From NCBI GenBank assembly GCA_036268775.1, contig DATATM010000003.1:1-64000 (forward strand): a DNA stretch of 64,000 nucleotides, given 5' to 3'. Within the stretch, counting starts at the first letter, position 1. Each line of letters begins with the position of its first letter. The notes below the pieces were generated by a model. That model had not been told where the DNA came from, searched no databases, and worked only from the letters and a program-made list of their open reading frames with translations. The position numbers were made by a program, and so were the translations under genes. Of the stretch, positions 18,356 through 26,922 are shown in pieces. This DNA is from DASZIT01 sp036268775 (GTDB taxonomy: Bacteria > Actinomycetota > Acidimicrobiia > Acidimicrobiales > RAAP-2).

Positions 18356-19020
18356 GGATGATCCCCTCTCGGTTGACCGTCGGGTGCCGTTGGCGGCGCT
18401 GCCACCTGGTCACCCTCCGGTGTTCCTCCCCCCGAGTCCCCCCGGAAGACACTTGTACGGTAATAGGCCAATTCGGCCACACTTTCACGAATGTCGTCCA
18501 TCGCCCGGTGTCCCCCCGCCTTCGGGGGTGCATCCGCCAGGACCTTCGGGTACCAGCGGCTGGCCAACTCCTTGATGGTAGAGACGTCGACCGACCGGTA
18601 ATGCAGGTAGTTCTCGATCTCCGGGAGGTAGACCGAGAGGAATCGGCGGTCGGTCCCGATGGAGTTGCCGGCCAGCGGCACCGTCCGGGGCTTGGGCACG
18701 TGGAGGCGGATGAAGTCGAGGGTGGCGGCGCCGGCCTCCTCCAGGCTGAGGGTGGAGGCGGCCATCTCCGCCAGCAGCCCGCTCTTGGTGTGCATCTCCC
18801 GGACGTAGTCGTCCATCTGCTCCAGCGCCTCGGCCGGGGTGGCAATGACCAGGTCGGGGCCTTCGGCCACCAGCTGGAGGTCGTCGTCGGTCACCAGGGT
18901 GGCGATTTCGACGATGACGTGGTGCTCGACGTCCAGGCCGGTCATTTCGAGGTCCATCCAGACGAGCACGGTGGGTGACGCTACCGGGTAGCTGGCCGGC
19001 GGCCCAATCTGACGGGCCAT
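18352..19020 (-). CDS. orn: Oligoribonuclease
   Basis: 3'-5' exonuclease that degrades short RNA oligomers such as pGpG. DEDDh motifs are visible: LVWMDLEMTGLD (first Asp/Glu pair), the central GNSIGTDRRFL, and GGHRAMDDIRESV at the end. The C-terminus extends about 30 Gly/Pro-rich residues beyond the usual end. ATG 19020 is taken as start; GTG 19023 directly precedes it. Downstream gene is coupled through ATGA. Confidence 0.93.
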   Translation of the reverse strand: MARQIGPPASYPVASPTVLVWMDLEMTGLDVEHHVIVEIATLVTDDDLQLVAEGPDLVIATPAEALEQMDDYVREMHTKSGLLAEMAASTLSLEEAGAATLDFIRLHVPKPRTVPLAGNSIGTDRRFLSVYLPEIENYLHYRSVDVSTIKELASRWYPKVLADAPPKAGGHRAMDDIRESVAELAYYRTSVFRGDSGGGTPEGDQVAAPPTAPDGQPRGDHP

Positions 19021-19083
19021 CACGGAAAATCAGGGCGACCCGGGAAGGTAACGTCGGGGCAGGAATTGCGGGGGCCGAGGGAA

Positions 19084-19587
19084 GTGGTGGCGTTGACGGT
19101 GAGCACGGCAGGCGACGAACTCGGCGGGGCCAGCCAGGTGGCCGACGGGGCGGTGCCGGTTCCCGTCCTCCTCCTGGATGCCGACCTGCCCCTGTTGACC
19201 TACGCCCGGGACGGGGACGCCGGTGCCGACCTGGTGGCCCGGTCGGGGGTGACCCTGGCCGCCGGCGGGGGTCGGGCGGCGGTGCCGACCGGGATCGCCC
19301 TCGCCCTGCCGCCCGGCTACGCCGGGTTCGTCCAGCCCCGGAGCGGGCTGGCCCTCCGGCACGGGGTGACCTGCCTCAATACGCCCGGGCTGATCGACTC
19401 CGGGTACCGCGACGAGATCGCCGTCCTGTTGATCAACACCGACCCGGAGGCCGACTACGAGGTCCACCGGGGGGACCGGATCGCCCAACTGGTCATCCAG
19501 CGGGTGGCCGAGGGGGTCTTCACCGCGGTCGATGAGTTGCCGCCGAGCCAGCGAGGTCTGGGTGGATTCGGATCGACCGGGCGGTAA
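19084..19587 (+). CDS. dut: dUTP diphosphatase
   Basis: Hydrolyses dUTP to dUMP and PPi. All five trimeric-dUTPase motifs are present: DAGADL, PRSGLALRHGV, NTPGLIDSGYRDEI, RGDRIAQLVIQ and GLGGFGSTGR at the C-terminus. The start is uncertain among GTG 19084, GTG 19087, TTG 19093 and GTG 19099; GAGG lies just upstream of the first two. The 3' end overlaps the start of the WS/DGAT gene by 26 bp. Confidence 0.92.
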   Translation: MVALTVSTAGDELGGASQVADGAVPVPVLLLDADLPLLTYARDGDAGADLVARSGVTLAAGGGRAAVPTGIALALPPGYAGFVQPRSGLALRHGVTCLNTPGLIDSGYRDEIAVLLINTDPEADYEVHRGDRIAQLVIQRVAEGVFTAVDELPPSQRGLGGFGSTGR

Positions 19588-21085
19588 CCCCGGGACCCAA
19601 CGCCTGAAGGGGCTGGACGGGGCGTTCCTCGCCTTCGAGTCGCCCACCACCCACCTCCACATCGCCGGCGTGCTGGTCTTCGACCCGACCGGGGTGCCCG
19701 GCGGGGTGGGGTTCCGCCAGATCCGGGACATGGTGGCGGCCCGGGTGTCGCGGGTCCCGCCGTTCCGGCGCCGGATGGTCGAGGTCCCGTTCGGACTCCA
19801 GCACCCGACCATGGTCGACGACCCCGATTTCGACATCGACTTCCACGTGCGGAGGGTGAGCCTGCCCCAACCCGGTGGCCATGGCGAGCTGGCCACCCTG
19901 GTGGGGGACATCGTCGAACGGCCGTTGGACCGGGACCGGCCGCTGTGGGAGTTCCACGTCGTCGAGGGCCTCGACCACGGCCATGTGGCGGTGGTGACCA
20001 AGATCCACCACGCCATCATCGACGGGGTGTCCGGCGCCGAAATCATGGCGGCCTTCTTCGACCTCGAGGCCGATCCCGAGGAGCCGGCGGCCGGGTCGGG
20101 ACCATCGGCGGCCGAAGATGGAGAGGCAGGGTCGGACCAGGGGTCGGCGGTGTGGGCACCCGAGCCGGTGCCCGGGGATGTCGAACAGCTGCGCGACGCG
20201 CTGGGCTCGCTGCCCGGCCAGACCGACTCGGTGGCCCGGACCCTCGGAGCCACCGCCCGGACGGTCCGGAACCTCACCGGTCGCAACCGTCAGGGGCAGG
20301 GGACGCCTCCCCCGTTGCTGTTCCAGGCGCCACGGACGTCGATCAACCGGGCGATCTCCCCCCACCGACGGGTGGCCTTCGCGGAGATGCCGATGGAGGA
20401 CATCCGACGGGTGCGGGGGGTGCTGGGCGGCTCGGTGAACGACGTGGTGCTGGCCTCGGTGTCCGGCGCCATGCGGGAGTTCTTCTCCGGGCGGGGCGAA
20501 ACCCTGGAGAGCTCGCTGGTGGCCATGGTTCCCATCTCGGTGCGGACGGAGTCGGAGCGCGGGGCGTTGGGCAACCGGGTGTCGGCCACGTTGGTGTCGC
20601 TGGCATCCGGGGTGGAGGATCCGGTCGTCCGTCTCGGGGTCATCGCCGCCGGGATGCACCAGGCCAAGGAGCAACAGGAGACGGTCGGGTCGGAGCTGTT
20701 CTCCAACTGGGCCCAGGCGATCTTTCCGATGGTGTCCACCCGGCTGTCTCGGCTGGTCACCAACCTCCGGCTCTTCGACCACTTGCGACCGGTGTTCAAT
20801 GTGGTCGTCTCCAACATTCCCGGCCCCGACGTGCCCCTGTTCATGGCCGGGGCCCGGATGGTGGCGATCTACCCGATCGGGCCGGTGGCCGAAGGGGTCG
20901 GGGTCAACGTCACTGTCTTCTCTTATCTCGGCACCATGTATGTCGGGGTCCAGGGATGCTGGGATCTGGTGCCCGACGTGGAGGTCATCGCCAACGGGAT
21001 GGTCGACGCGCTCGGGGACCTGGTGAAGGAATCCAACCGGCGGAGCCGACGGGTTCCGTGGTGGCACTCCGACCTGCCCCGATAG
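19562..21085 (+). CDS. Wax ester synthase / diacylglycerol acyltransferase (WS/DGAT)
   Basis: Transfers acyl groups from acyl-CoA to fatty alcohols or diacylglycerol for storage lipid. The catalytic motif HHAIIDG is at residues 149-155, preceded by PLDRDRPLWEFHVVEGL; the C-terminal domain has NVVVSNIPGPDVPLFMAGARM. About 507 residues. GTG 19562 is taken as start because LKGLDGAFLAFE begins 18 residues later, as in the family. The gene lies inside the end of dut, so the pair is probably co-transcribed. The acyl-CoA ligase on the opposite strand nearby could feed it; that link is inferred. Confidence 0.9.
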   Translation: MDSDRPGGNPGTQRLKGLDGAFLAFESPTTHLHIAGVLVFDPTGVPGGVGFRQIRDMVAARVSRVPPFRRRMVEVPFGLQHPTMVDDPDFDIDFHVRRVSLPQPGGHGELATLVGDIVERPLDRDRPLWEFHVVEGLDHGHVAVVTKIHHAIIDGVSGAEIMAAFFDLEADPEEPAAGSGPSAAEDGEAGSDQGSAVWAPEPVPGDVEQLRDALGSLPGQTDSVARTLGATARTVRNLTGRNRQGQGTPPPLLFQAPRTSINRAISPHRRVAFAEMPMEDIRRVRGVLGGSVNDVVLASVSGAMREFFSGRGETLESSLVAMVPISVRTESERGALGNRVSATLVSLASGVEDPVVRLGVIAAGMHQAKEQQETVGSELFSNWAQAIFPMVSTRLSRLVTNLRLFDHLRPVFNVVVSNIPGPDVPLFMAGARMVAIYPIGPVAEGVGVNVTVFSYLGTMYVGVQGCWDLVPDVEVIANGMVDALGDLVKESNRRSRRVPWWHSDLPR

Positions 21086-21194
21086 CCAGCCGGTTCTGGT
21101 CTTCCCCGCGCCGTTGCCGGCCGCCCCCGGCCGCCCCGATCGACGGCATCCGGCCCAGGTCAGCCCGGTGTGGCTGCTACAGTGAGGCCCTTAC

Positions 21195-21267
21195 GCGGAC
21201 GTGGCTCAGTTGGTAGAGCACAACCTTGCCAAGGTTGGGGTCGCGGGTTCGAATCCCGTCGTCCGCT
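21195..21267 (+). tRNA. tRNA-Gly(GCC)
   Basis: A complete cloverleaf: acceptor stem GCGGACG/CGTCCGC, D-arm GGCTCAGTTGGTAGAGC, anticodon stem CAACC/GGTTG around loop TTGCCAA (anticodon GCC), T-arm GCGGGTTCGAATCCCGT. The discriminator is T and CCA is not encoded. A possible -10 element TACAGT lies at 21178-21183; I see no convincing -35. Confidence 0.96.
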
Positions 21268-21299
21268 CAAAGAATCCCAGGTCAGAGGGGGGTGTTGCC

Positions 21300-21446
21300 A
21301 TGGATTTCGGGCTCGACCACGTCAAGTCTGCACCGCCGAGCGGGGCGGTCCGGTCGGATCTGGGTGGTGTCGGGGGGCTCTTCTGCGGCCGGTTGGCTGA
21401 CGTGTTCGCCACCGCTGATGCGGTGACCGGGGTAACCATTTTCTAA
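21300..21446 (+). CDS. Possible 48-residue small protein upstream of the dioxygenase gene
   Basis: ATG 21300 follows AGAGGGGGGTG and opens a 48-codon frame (starts MDFGLDHVKSAPPSG, ends ADAVTGVTIF) that stops 23 bp before the next gene. It shows no recognised family, signal peptide or motif. Support rests only on the ribosome-binding site and position between tRNA-Gly and the dioxygenase gene, so it may be a leader peptide or spurious. Confidence 0.3.
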   Translation: MDFGLDHVKSAPPSGAVRSDLGGVGGLFCGRLADVFATADAVTGVTIF

Positions 21447-21469
21447 AGGGCAACAGTGGGGAGCTTGAC

Positions 21470-22429
21470 ATGGTCGATACGACAACCGCGATCCGTCGTC
21501 ATCATCACATCACCTTGTGCGTGGGAACCGCCCAGGAGGACTACGACTTCCACACCAAGGTGCTCGGGCTGAAGAGCGTCAAGAAGACGGCGCTCTACGA
21601 CGGGGATGTACCCATCTACCACCTGTACTACGGCAATGACCAAGGGGCGGAGTCGACGCTGGTGACGAGCTTTCCGATGCGCCAGTCAGGACGGGTCGGA
21701 CGACGAGGGACGAACCAAACCCGCGCCCTGATGCTGTCGATCCCCGAGACATCGATCGGTTACTGGCGTTCGCGCTTGAATGACCACGACTTCACGGTGG
21801 AGGAATCGGAGGTGTTCGGCGAGAAGCGACTCGACTTCACCCACCCCTGCGGCATCGAGTACGCCCTCGTCGGGGTCACTTCCGATCAACGCCCCGCTCA
21901 CTCTTCCGGTCCGGTGCCGCAGGAGTTTGGCATCCACGGCACCCACGGGATCACCGTATCGGTACGCGAACTGGACCTGTCGGCCGAGTTCATGACCTCG
22001 GGATGGAGTGGTCACCTGACCCAGGAAGAGGGGGCCAGTGCCCGCTTCGAGGTGGGCGACGGAGGATCGGGGTGCATCGTCGACTTCGTCGCCGAACCCC
22101 AACTCGACCAGGCCGGATGGATGTACGGCGAGGGCATCGTGCACCACACCGCCTTCCAGGTCGCCGACTACGACACCCAGACCAATGTGAAGTCACATCT
22201 CGAAGGCCTCGGTTTCACCGACGTCTCCGAACGCAAGGACCGTGGCTATTTCGAGTCCATCTACGTGCGGATCCCGTCCGGGGCCTTGTTCGAAGCCACG
22301 GTGTCCAAGCCGGAAGGTTTTCTCATCGATGAGCCGTACGAATCGCTGGGTAAAACCTTCCAGGTGCCACCGGTGTTCGCAGACCAGCGCGAGTTCCTGA
22401 TGTCCTACCTCGAGCCACTCGAGTACTGA
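21470..22429 (+). CDS. Ring-cleaving dioxygenase-like VOC protein (PcpA/LinE/MhqO type)
   Basis: A two-module vicinal-oxygen-chelate protein of 319 residues. The likely Fe(II) ligands are His in RRHHHITLCVG (about residue 10-12), His in EGIVHHTAFQVADY (about 226) and Glu in SGALFEATVSKPEG (about 280). This arrangement fits hydroquinone 1,2-dioxygenases such as PcpA and LinE and the MhqO/MhqA group; the physiological substrate is unknown. GGGGAG precedes the ATG. No hydroquinone pathway partners are adjacent. Confidence 0.85.
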   Translation: MVDTTTAIRRHHHITLCVGTAQEDYDFHTKVLGLKSVKKTALYDGDVPIYHLYYGNDQGAESTLVTSFPMRQSGRVGRRGTNQTRALMLSIPETSIGYWRSRLNDHDFTVEESEVFGEKRLDFTHPCGIEYALVGVTSDQRPAHSSGPVPQEFGIHGTHGITVSVRELDLSAEFMTSGWSGHLTQEEGASARFEVGDGGSGCIVDFVAEPQLDQAGWMYGEGIVHHTAFQVADYDTQTNVKSHLEGLGFTDVSERKDRGYFESIYVRIPSGALFEATVSKPEGFLIDEPYESLGKTFQVPPVFADQREFLMSYLEPLEY

Positions 22430-22585
22430 GCCCGCCGCCGGGGACCAACAACCGCGTTCCATTCCCGGCGAGCTTGGTCGGGGATTTCTCGATATACCCA
22501 GGACCAGGCACCAAAGATTCGGCCTTTATCCCCGGGCAACGCAAGAACAGCCTTTCCCGGCCGTTGTCTCCCCGGAAGGAAATCC

Positions 22586-22963
22586 GTGAAAGGGAGATCA
22601 ACGATAAGGCGAAGCATCCGAAAACACCATCTGCTACGGCGGGCCTTCACCCCCCTGGTGGTTGCCTGCATGGCCCTTGGGGTGCCCACCGTCGCGGTCC
22701 TCGGTTCACCTGCCTCAGCCGGTGCGGCCACCCCTGCCGCGGCGTCAACCGACCCGCTCGGCCCGACCATCGCGCAACTCCAGGCCTTCCACGCGACGGC
22801 CCTCGCCAACGCCCAGGGCCTGCTGGCCGTGCCCACCTCGGGCATCGTTACCGATGACCTCGCGCTCCTGTTGAATCAGCCCGGGTGCGCGGTGCTTACT
22901 GTCGAGGTAGCACTGGGTCTCGTCAATCCCGTCGACCTCCCGAAAACCGGTTGCATCCTTTAG
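22586..22963 (+). CDS. Small secreted protein, unknown function
   Basis: 125 residues from GTG 22586 with AAGGAAA upstream. Residues 1-48 form a signal peptide with an Arg-rich N-region, a hydrophobic core (PLVVACMALGVPTVAVLG) and a probable cleavage after PASAGA. The mature part is about 75 residues, moderately hydrophobic, with two cysteines (QPGCAVLTVEVAL, KTGCIL) that could form a disulfide. No family recognised. The upstream 150 bp have no other visible gene. Confidence 0.65.
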   Translation: MKGRSTIRRSIRKHHLLRRAFTPLVVACMALGVPTVAVLGSPASAGAATPAAASTDPLGPTIAQLQAFHATALANAQGLLAVPTSGIVTDDLALLLNQPGCAVLTVEVALGLVNPVDLPKTGCIL

Positions 22964-23021
22964 TTCCAGAGATGTTGCGGGATACTCACGGCGGCCCAGC
23001 GTGGCTTTATGAGTCATCCGG

Positions 23022-23408
23022 TCATTGCCGAGATGGCGGTGCGGTGAGCTGGTTGATATCGAAGTAGTCCCGCCAGGCGGTGATGGCTCCGTCGTGCACC
23101 TCGATGATTCCCATCAGCGGTAGCGAGATCGATGTCCGCTCCCCGATGAAGTGGTCCACCCGCTCGGTCATCACGATCGCCCCATCCGCCACGATGCGGG
23201 TGATGTCCACGCCGACCTGGCCGCCCATACTCATGAAGTCGGCGAAGGTGGCCAGGATGGCTTCCCGGCCGTTGACCGGCTCCATTGGGACGTTGTGATA
23301 GACGGCATCCTCGCGGAAGAATGGCCCCAACCGGGAGGGGTCTCCATGAGGCCAGGCGGCAATGAAAGCGGCGATGAACTCTCGGACCGTCTCGATTGGT
23401 GTGGGCAT
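23022..23408 (-). CDS. Limonene-1,2-epoxide hydrolase-like protein (SnoaL-like fold)
   Basis: 128 residues of the LEH/SnoaL cystatin-like fold. The segments YHNVPMEPVNGREAIL, ERVDHF and AWRDYFDINQL match the LEH family, whose catalytic Asp-Arg-Asp triad lies in the last two segments. ATG 23408 has GGGAGG upstream, and the longer open frame is rejected. The substrate need not be limonene epoxide. It diverges from a PRC-barrel gene across 100 bp. Confidence 0.82.
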   Translation of the reverse strand: MPTPIETVREFIAAFIAAWPHGDPSRLGPFFREDAVYHNVPMEPVNGREAILATFADFMSMGGQVGVDITRIVADGAIVMTERVDHFIGERTSISLPLMGIIEVHDGAITAWRDYFDINQLTAPPSRQ

Positions 23409-23508
23409 TCGGTCCTCCCTCCCCCTGGGCTTGGTTTCCGGCTTCCACCTTTCCGGTTCACACCGCTTCCTCGAGGGTACGCTTTCAACAAGCGACAAGG
23501 AGCTCGAG

Positions 23509-23883
23509 ATGACTTCCTCAGAGGAGCCGGACAAGTTCAACGTGGCCGATTGGCGAGGCAAGATGCTGATCGACAGCTACGGCGAGAAGATCGGCAAGTT
23601 GCAGGACGTCTATGTCGACGTCGAGACCGACGAGCCTCAGTTCGCCACCGTCAAGGAAGGCATCATCGGGCGGCACCTGACCTTCGTGCCGCTGGGCGGG
23701 ATCACCCTTGGCCCCGATGAGCTCCAGGTGGCGGTGTCCAAAGTCCGAGTGGAAGAGGCGCCCGACATCGACATCCACGGCGAGGAGCTCACCCAAGCTG
23801 ACGAGTCGGCCCTCTACCACCACTTCGAGATGAACTACACCCCGATCGACACTCCGAGCGGACGGCGGCTGGCTCGCCGCTGA
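23509..23883 (+). CDS. PRC-barrel domain protein
   Basis: A 124-residue protein; residues 12-85 form a PRC-barrel (WRGKMLIDSYGEKIGKLQDVYVD, then EPQFATVKEGIIGRHLTFVPL), and the tail carries Glu/Asp-rich IDIHGEELTQADESALYHHF. PRC-barrel proteins occur as stress-associated or RNA-processing accessory proteins; this single-domain type has no defined function. ATG 23509 with AAGGAG upstream. Confidence 0.85.
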   Translation: MTSSEEPDKFNVADWRGKMLIDSYGEKIGKLQDVYVDVETDEPQFATVKEGIIGRHLTFVPLGGITLGPDELQVAVSKVRVEEAPDIDIHGEELTQADESALYHHFEMNYTPIDTPSGRRLARR

Positions 23884-23947
23884 AGCTGCTCATCTCTCCC
23901 GGCTGATCGAGCCGCCGGCGATCAGTCGTGGCGACGTGGAGACGCGG

Positions 23948-24595
23948 TCAGCTGGTGACCGGCGGACGGAGCCCGTCGCAGACGATGTCCACCATCCGAT
24001 CTCGCGACGCGATATCGGGGGCCGACCGTTCCGCCGTCTGACAGGCCCCGATCAGCAGACCCATCACCTCTTGGGTCGTCACCCCCTCGCGCACCGCGCC
24101 GGCATCTTCGGCCCGATCCAGTATCCGCTGGATCTTTGACTCCAGGTCTCCGACGGTTTCCGAACACTGCGACTTGATGTCGATGCCGGCATCACCGAGC
24201 GCGTCGACCAGATCGTGCTTCATCGAGACGGTGCGGGAGAACACCCGAAGGAAGGCGAAGAACGCCTCCCCGGCGTCGACATCCCCATCCTCGGAGCCGG
24301 CATCGGCAGCCTGCACCAGATCCTGGAGCCCGGTCAGGACGATGGCTTCGAACAGTGCTTCCTTGGTGGGGAAGTGGCGGTAGAGGGTGCCGACCCCGAC
24401 CCCGGCTCGCTCCGCCACCATGTCGATGGGGGCGGACAGCCCCTGGGCCGAGAAGACCTCCTCGGCCGCCTCCAGAATCCGTTCCCGGTTCTTGACGGCA
24501 TCGGACCGCATCGCCCGCGGCGCGGCCGCCGACGCAGCCAGCACCTCCGGGCCCTCCGGCCCGGCCTCGGTTACCCCACCTCGTTTCACTGTCAC
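23948..24595 (-). CDS. TetR family repressor, probable regulator of the divergent exporter
   Basis: 215 residues. The HTH is RERILEAAEEVFSAQGLSAP followed by IDMVAERAGVGVGTLYRHFPTKEALFEA (about residues 33-82); the rest is the helical ligand-binding domain. I take GTG 24595, which has AGGAG with a 7-nt spacer; an ATG at 24613 is also in frame. It is divergent from a DHA2 exporter, and the intergenic region carries two palindromes typical of TetR operators. The inducer is unknown. Confidence 0.88.
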   Translation of the reverse strand: MTVKRGGVTEAGPEGPEVLAASAAAPRAMRSDAVKNRERILEAAEEVFSAQGLSAPIDMVAERAGVGVGTLYRHFPTKEALFEAIVLTGLQDLVQAADAGSEDGDVDAGEAFFAFLRVFSRTVSMKHDLVDALGDAGIDIKSQCSETVGDLESKIQRILDRAEDAGAVREGVTTQEVMGLLIGACQTAERSAPDIASRDRMVDIVCDGLRPPVTS

Positions 24596-24628
24596 CCCCC
24601 GGCTCCTATGCATCAATTTGAATGTCCC

Positions 24629-24685
24629 TTGACAAGCGGAACCATCGTTCCGTATAGTGTCCCTGTAACCGGAACCACTGTTCCG
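24629..24685 (+). promoter_or_regulatory. Exporter promoter with two TetR-type operators
   Basis: Two near-identical palindromes, CGGAACCATCGTTCCG (24637-24652) and CGGAACCACTGTTCCG (24670-24685), share arms CGGAAC/GTTCCG and are 33 bp apart centre to centre, about three helical turns. TTGACA (24629-24634) and TATAGT (24653-24658) flank the first palindrome with an 18-bp spacer, so a bound repressor would sit between the -35 and -10 elements. The second palindrome covers the expected transcription start. Confidence 0.85.
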
Positions 24686-24768
24686 ACTATAGCGAGTTCT
24701 CCTCCAGATGACCAGCACAGGCTTGGGAACAGGGGATTGGGACCGCAATCCGGCACCCAGGAGGCACC

Positions 24769-26292
24769 ATGACAACCACCGAAATTGCTCCATCCGACGA
24801 CCAGCAAGCCCCCGGGACCGACCCCCGTCGCTACTGGGCACTGGCGGTGATCGCCATCGCCCAGTTGATGATCGTGCTCGACGCCTCGGTGGTGATCGTG
24901 GCCCTGCCATCCGCCCAGAAGGCCCTCCACATCTCGGTGGCCAACCGCCAGTGGGTCATGAGTGCCTACACCTTGGCCTTCGGCAGCCTGCTCCTGCTCG
25001 GCGGGCGGATCTCCGACTACCTGGGCCGGCGCCGGATGTTCTTTTTCGGGCTGCTCGGCTTCGGGGCGGCCTCCGCTCTCGGCGGACTCGCCCAGAACGC
25101 CGCCATGCTCTTCGGCGCCCGGGCTCTCCAGGGCGCCTTCGCCGCCCTCATGGCCCCGGCCTCCCTGTCGCTGCTGACCATCACCTTCACCGAGCCGCGG
25201 GAGCGGGCCCGGGCCTTCGGCGTTTACGGCGGAATCGCCGGGGGTGGGGCCGCCATCGGGCTGGTTCTGGGCGGGACCCTCACCCAGCTGGCCTCCTGGC
25301 GGTGGACGCTGCTCATCAACGTTCCGATCGCCCTGCTGGCCGCCTTTGCCGCCCGACGGTTCATCCAGGAGAGCCGGGCCGAATCCCGGAGCGGCTACGA
25401 CATCCCGGGGGCGGTCTCCGTCACCGCCGGTCTGTTCCTCCTGGTCTACGGGTTCACCACCGCGGGGACCAGCGGATGGAGCGCGCCGCTCACCGTCGCC
25501 CTCCTGGCCGGGGCCGCCGCCATGCTGGCGGTGTTCGTGAGGATCGAGCTGCGATCCCCCCACCCGCTCCTGCCGATGCGGGTGATCGTCGACCGCAATC
25601 GGGGTGGCGCCTTCTTGGCCTCCCTGCTGGTCGGCGGGGCGATGTTGGGCACCTTCTTGTTCCTGACTTACTTCTTCCAGGGAACCCTCCACTACTCGGC
25701 GCTGAAGACCGGGTTCGCCTTCCTGCCCTTCTCCGGCGGGATCATCCTGGGTGCCGGCCTCGCCAGCCGGCTGCTCCCGAGGTTCGGGCCTCGGTCGTTG
25801 ATGGTGGTCGGGCTGGGCTTGGCAACGGTGGGGCTCGCCTGGTTCACCCGTCTCGGAGTCGACAGCACCTACGCCTCCCACGTGTTGTTTCCCGAGATCA
25901 TCGTCAGCCTCGGGATGGGCATGGCCTTCGTCCCGATGAGCAGCACGGCGCTGATCGGGGTGGATCCGAAGGACGCCGGCGTCGCCAGCGCCCTGGTCAA
26001 CACCACCCAACAGGTCGGCAGTTCATTGGGGACGGCACTCCTCAACACGATTGCCGCCTCGGCGGCGGCCACCTTCGTCGCCACCCATGTGCACTCCACC
26101 ACCGAGGCCCGGGCAGCCGTCGTCCACGGCTACACCACCGCCTTCACCGTGAGTGCCATCCTGTTGTTGCTGGCCGCCGGTGCCGCCGGGACGCTTATCC
26201 GGGCGTCTCGCCAGGATGTCCAACCCGACCCGGCGATCGAGCCGGAGCCCGAGCCGGCGATGGATTCCGCCCTCGTCGACGCCTTCGGCTAG
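24769..26292 (+). CDS. DHA2 (EmrB/QacA-type) MFS drug exporter
   Basis: A 507-residue, about 14-segment transporter. TM1 contains MIVLDASVVIVALPS (motif D1), loop 2-3 has GGRISDYLGRRRMF (motif A), and TM5 has the antiporter motif C region GGIAGGGAAIGLVLGG. It probably exports a hydrophobic compound in exchange for protons. Expression is likely controlled by the divergent TetR through the two operators upstream of its ATG. The Pro/Glu-rich C-terminal tail is cytosolic. Confidence 0.9.
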   Translation: MTTTEIAPSDDQQAPGTDPRRYWALAVIAIAQLMIVLDASVVIVALPSAQKALHISVANRQWVMSAYTLAFGSLLLLGGRISDYLGRRRMFFFGLLGFGAASALGGLAQNAAMLFGARALQGAFAALMAPASLSLLTITFTEPRERARAFGVYGGIAGGGAAIGLVLGGTLTQLASWRWTLLINVPIALLAAFAARRFIQESRAESRSGYDIPGAVSVTAGLFLLVYGFTTAGTSGWSAPLTVALLAGAAAMLAVFVRIELRSPHPLLPMRVIVDRNRGGAFLASLLVGGAMLGTFLFLTYFFQGTLHYSALKTGFAFLPFSGGIILGAGLASRLLPRFGPRSLMVVGLGLATVGLAWFTRLGVDSTYASHVLFPEIIVSLGMGMAFVPMSSTALIGVDPKDAGVASALVNTTQQVGSSLGTALLNTIAASAAATFVATHVHSTTEARAAVVHGYTTAFTVSAILLLLAAGAAGTLIRASRQDVQPDPAIEPEPEPAMDSALVDAFG

Positions 26293-26346
26293 TCACCCGG
26301 CCCGACCGTGCATCCAGTGGAACTCAGAGAACGGGTCGGTCAGCCG

Positions 26347-26674
26347 TCATGCCGACCCGCTCTTGATCCTTCCCCGGAGGGCGGCGAAACACATGGCCAT
26401 GCTGATGGTCCCGACGATGGCGATGGCCAAGAGCGCCTCTCCGAGCTGAGTCCATTGCCAGCTGTTTCCGATCACCAGGGATCGCAGTCCTCCGAGCAGG
26501 TAGGTCACCGGGTTGAACCCGGCCACCGCGTTCAACCAGCCCGGACAACTGGCTCCGGGGGACGTAGGAAGAGGTCAGGAACAGGAACGGGAAGAACAGC
26601 AGGAAGGTGGAGTTCACCGCCGCTGGGTTGCCCGTCTTCAGGGCAATGGCGTAGGCGAAGCCGGCTCGCCCGGG
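26347..26674 (-). pseudogene. Truncated, frameshifted ABC-2 type permease (DrrB-like)
   Basis: Two frames together encode the C-terminal part of an ABC-2 membrane protein: GFAYAIALKTGNPAAVNSTF and FLFLTSSYVPRSQLSG in one frame, then WLNAVAGFNPVTYLLGGLRSL in another. The frames switch at a run of three C at 26540-26542 (GGG on the coding strand), where one base fewer would restore the reading frame. The N-terminal half and the ATPase partner are absent. It ends 55 bp from the exporter stop, suggesting a lost efflux operon. Confidence 0.75.
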
Positions 26675-26922
26675 AGCGATTCGTCCGGCGCCACCGCCGT
26701 CCGGTCAGGACCCCGATCCGTTGAAACCGCGTTTTCTCCTTGCATGTGATGGTCGACCGCGGCCGCCGGCCAAACTCATCGGTCGCTGCTGGACAATCCA
26801 AGCGGCGGAAGAGTACTCCGACCGGACCGGAAGCCGGAACTGATGTGTGAGTTCGAGGTCGGCGGGGGAATAGTGGCTTCAGGTTTGCGTTTCAGTGTGT
26901 AGCCGGAACTCCGGAGGATGCT

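Noticed and set aside
16464..18845. Long minus-strand frame over the acyl-CoA ligase and orn genes
   Set aside because: It is an alternate frame of two well-recognised genes and is rich in Pro/Arg/Gly, typical of a shadow.
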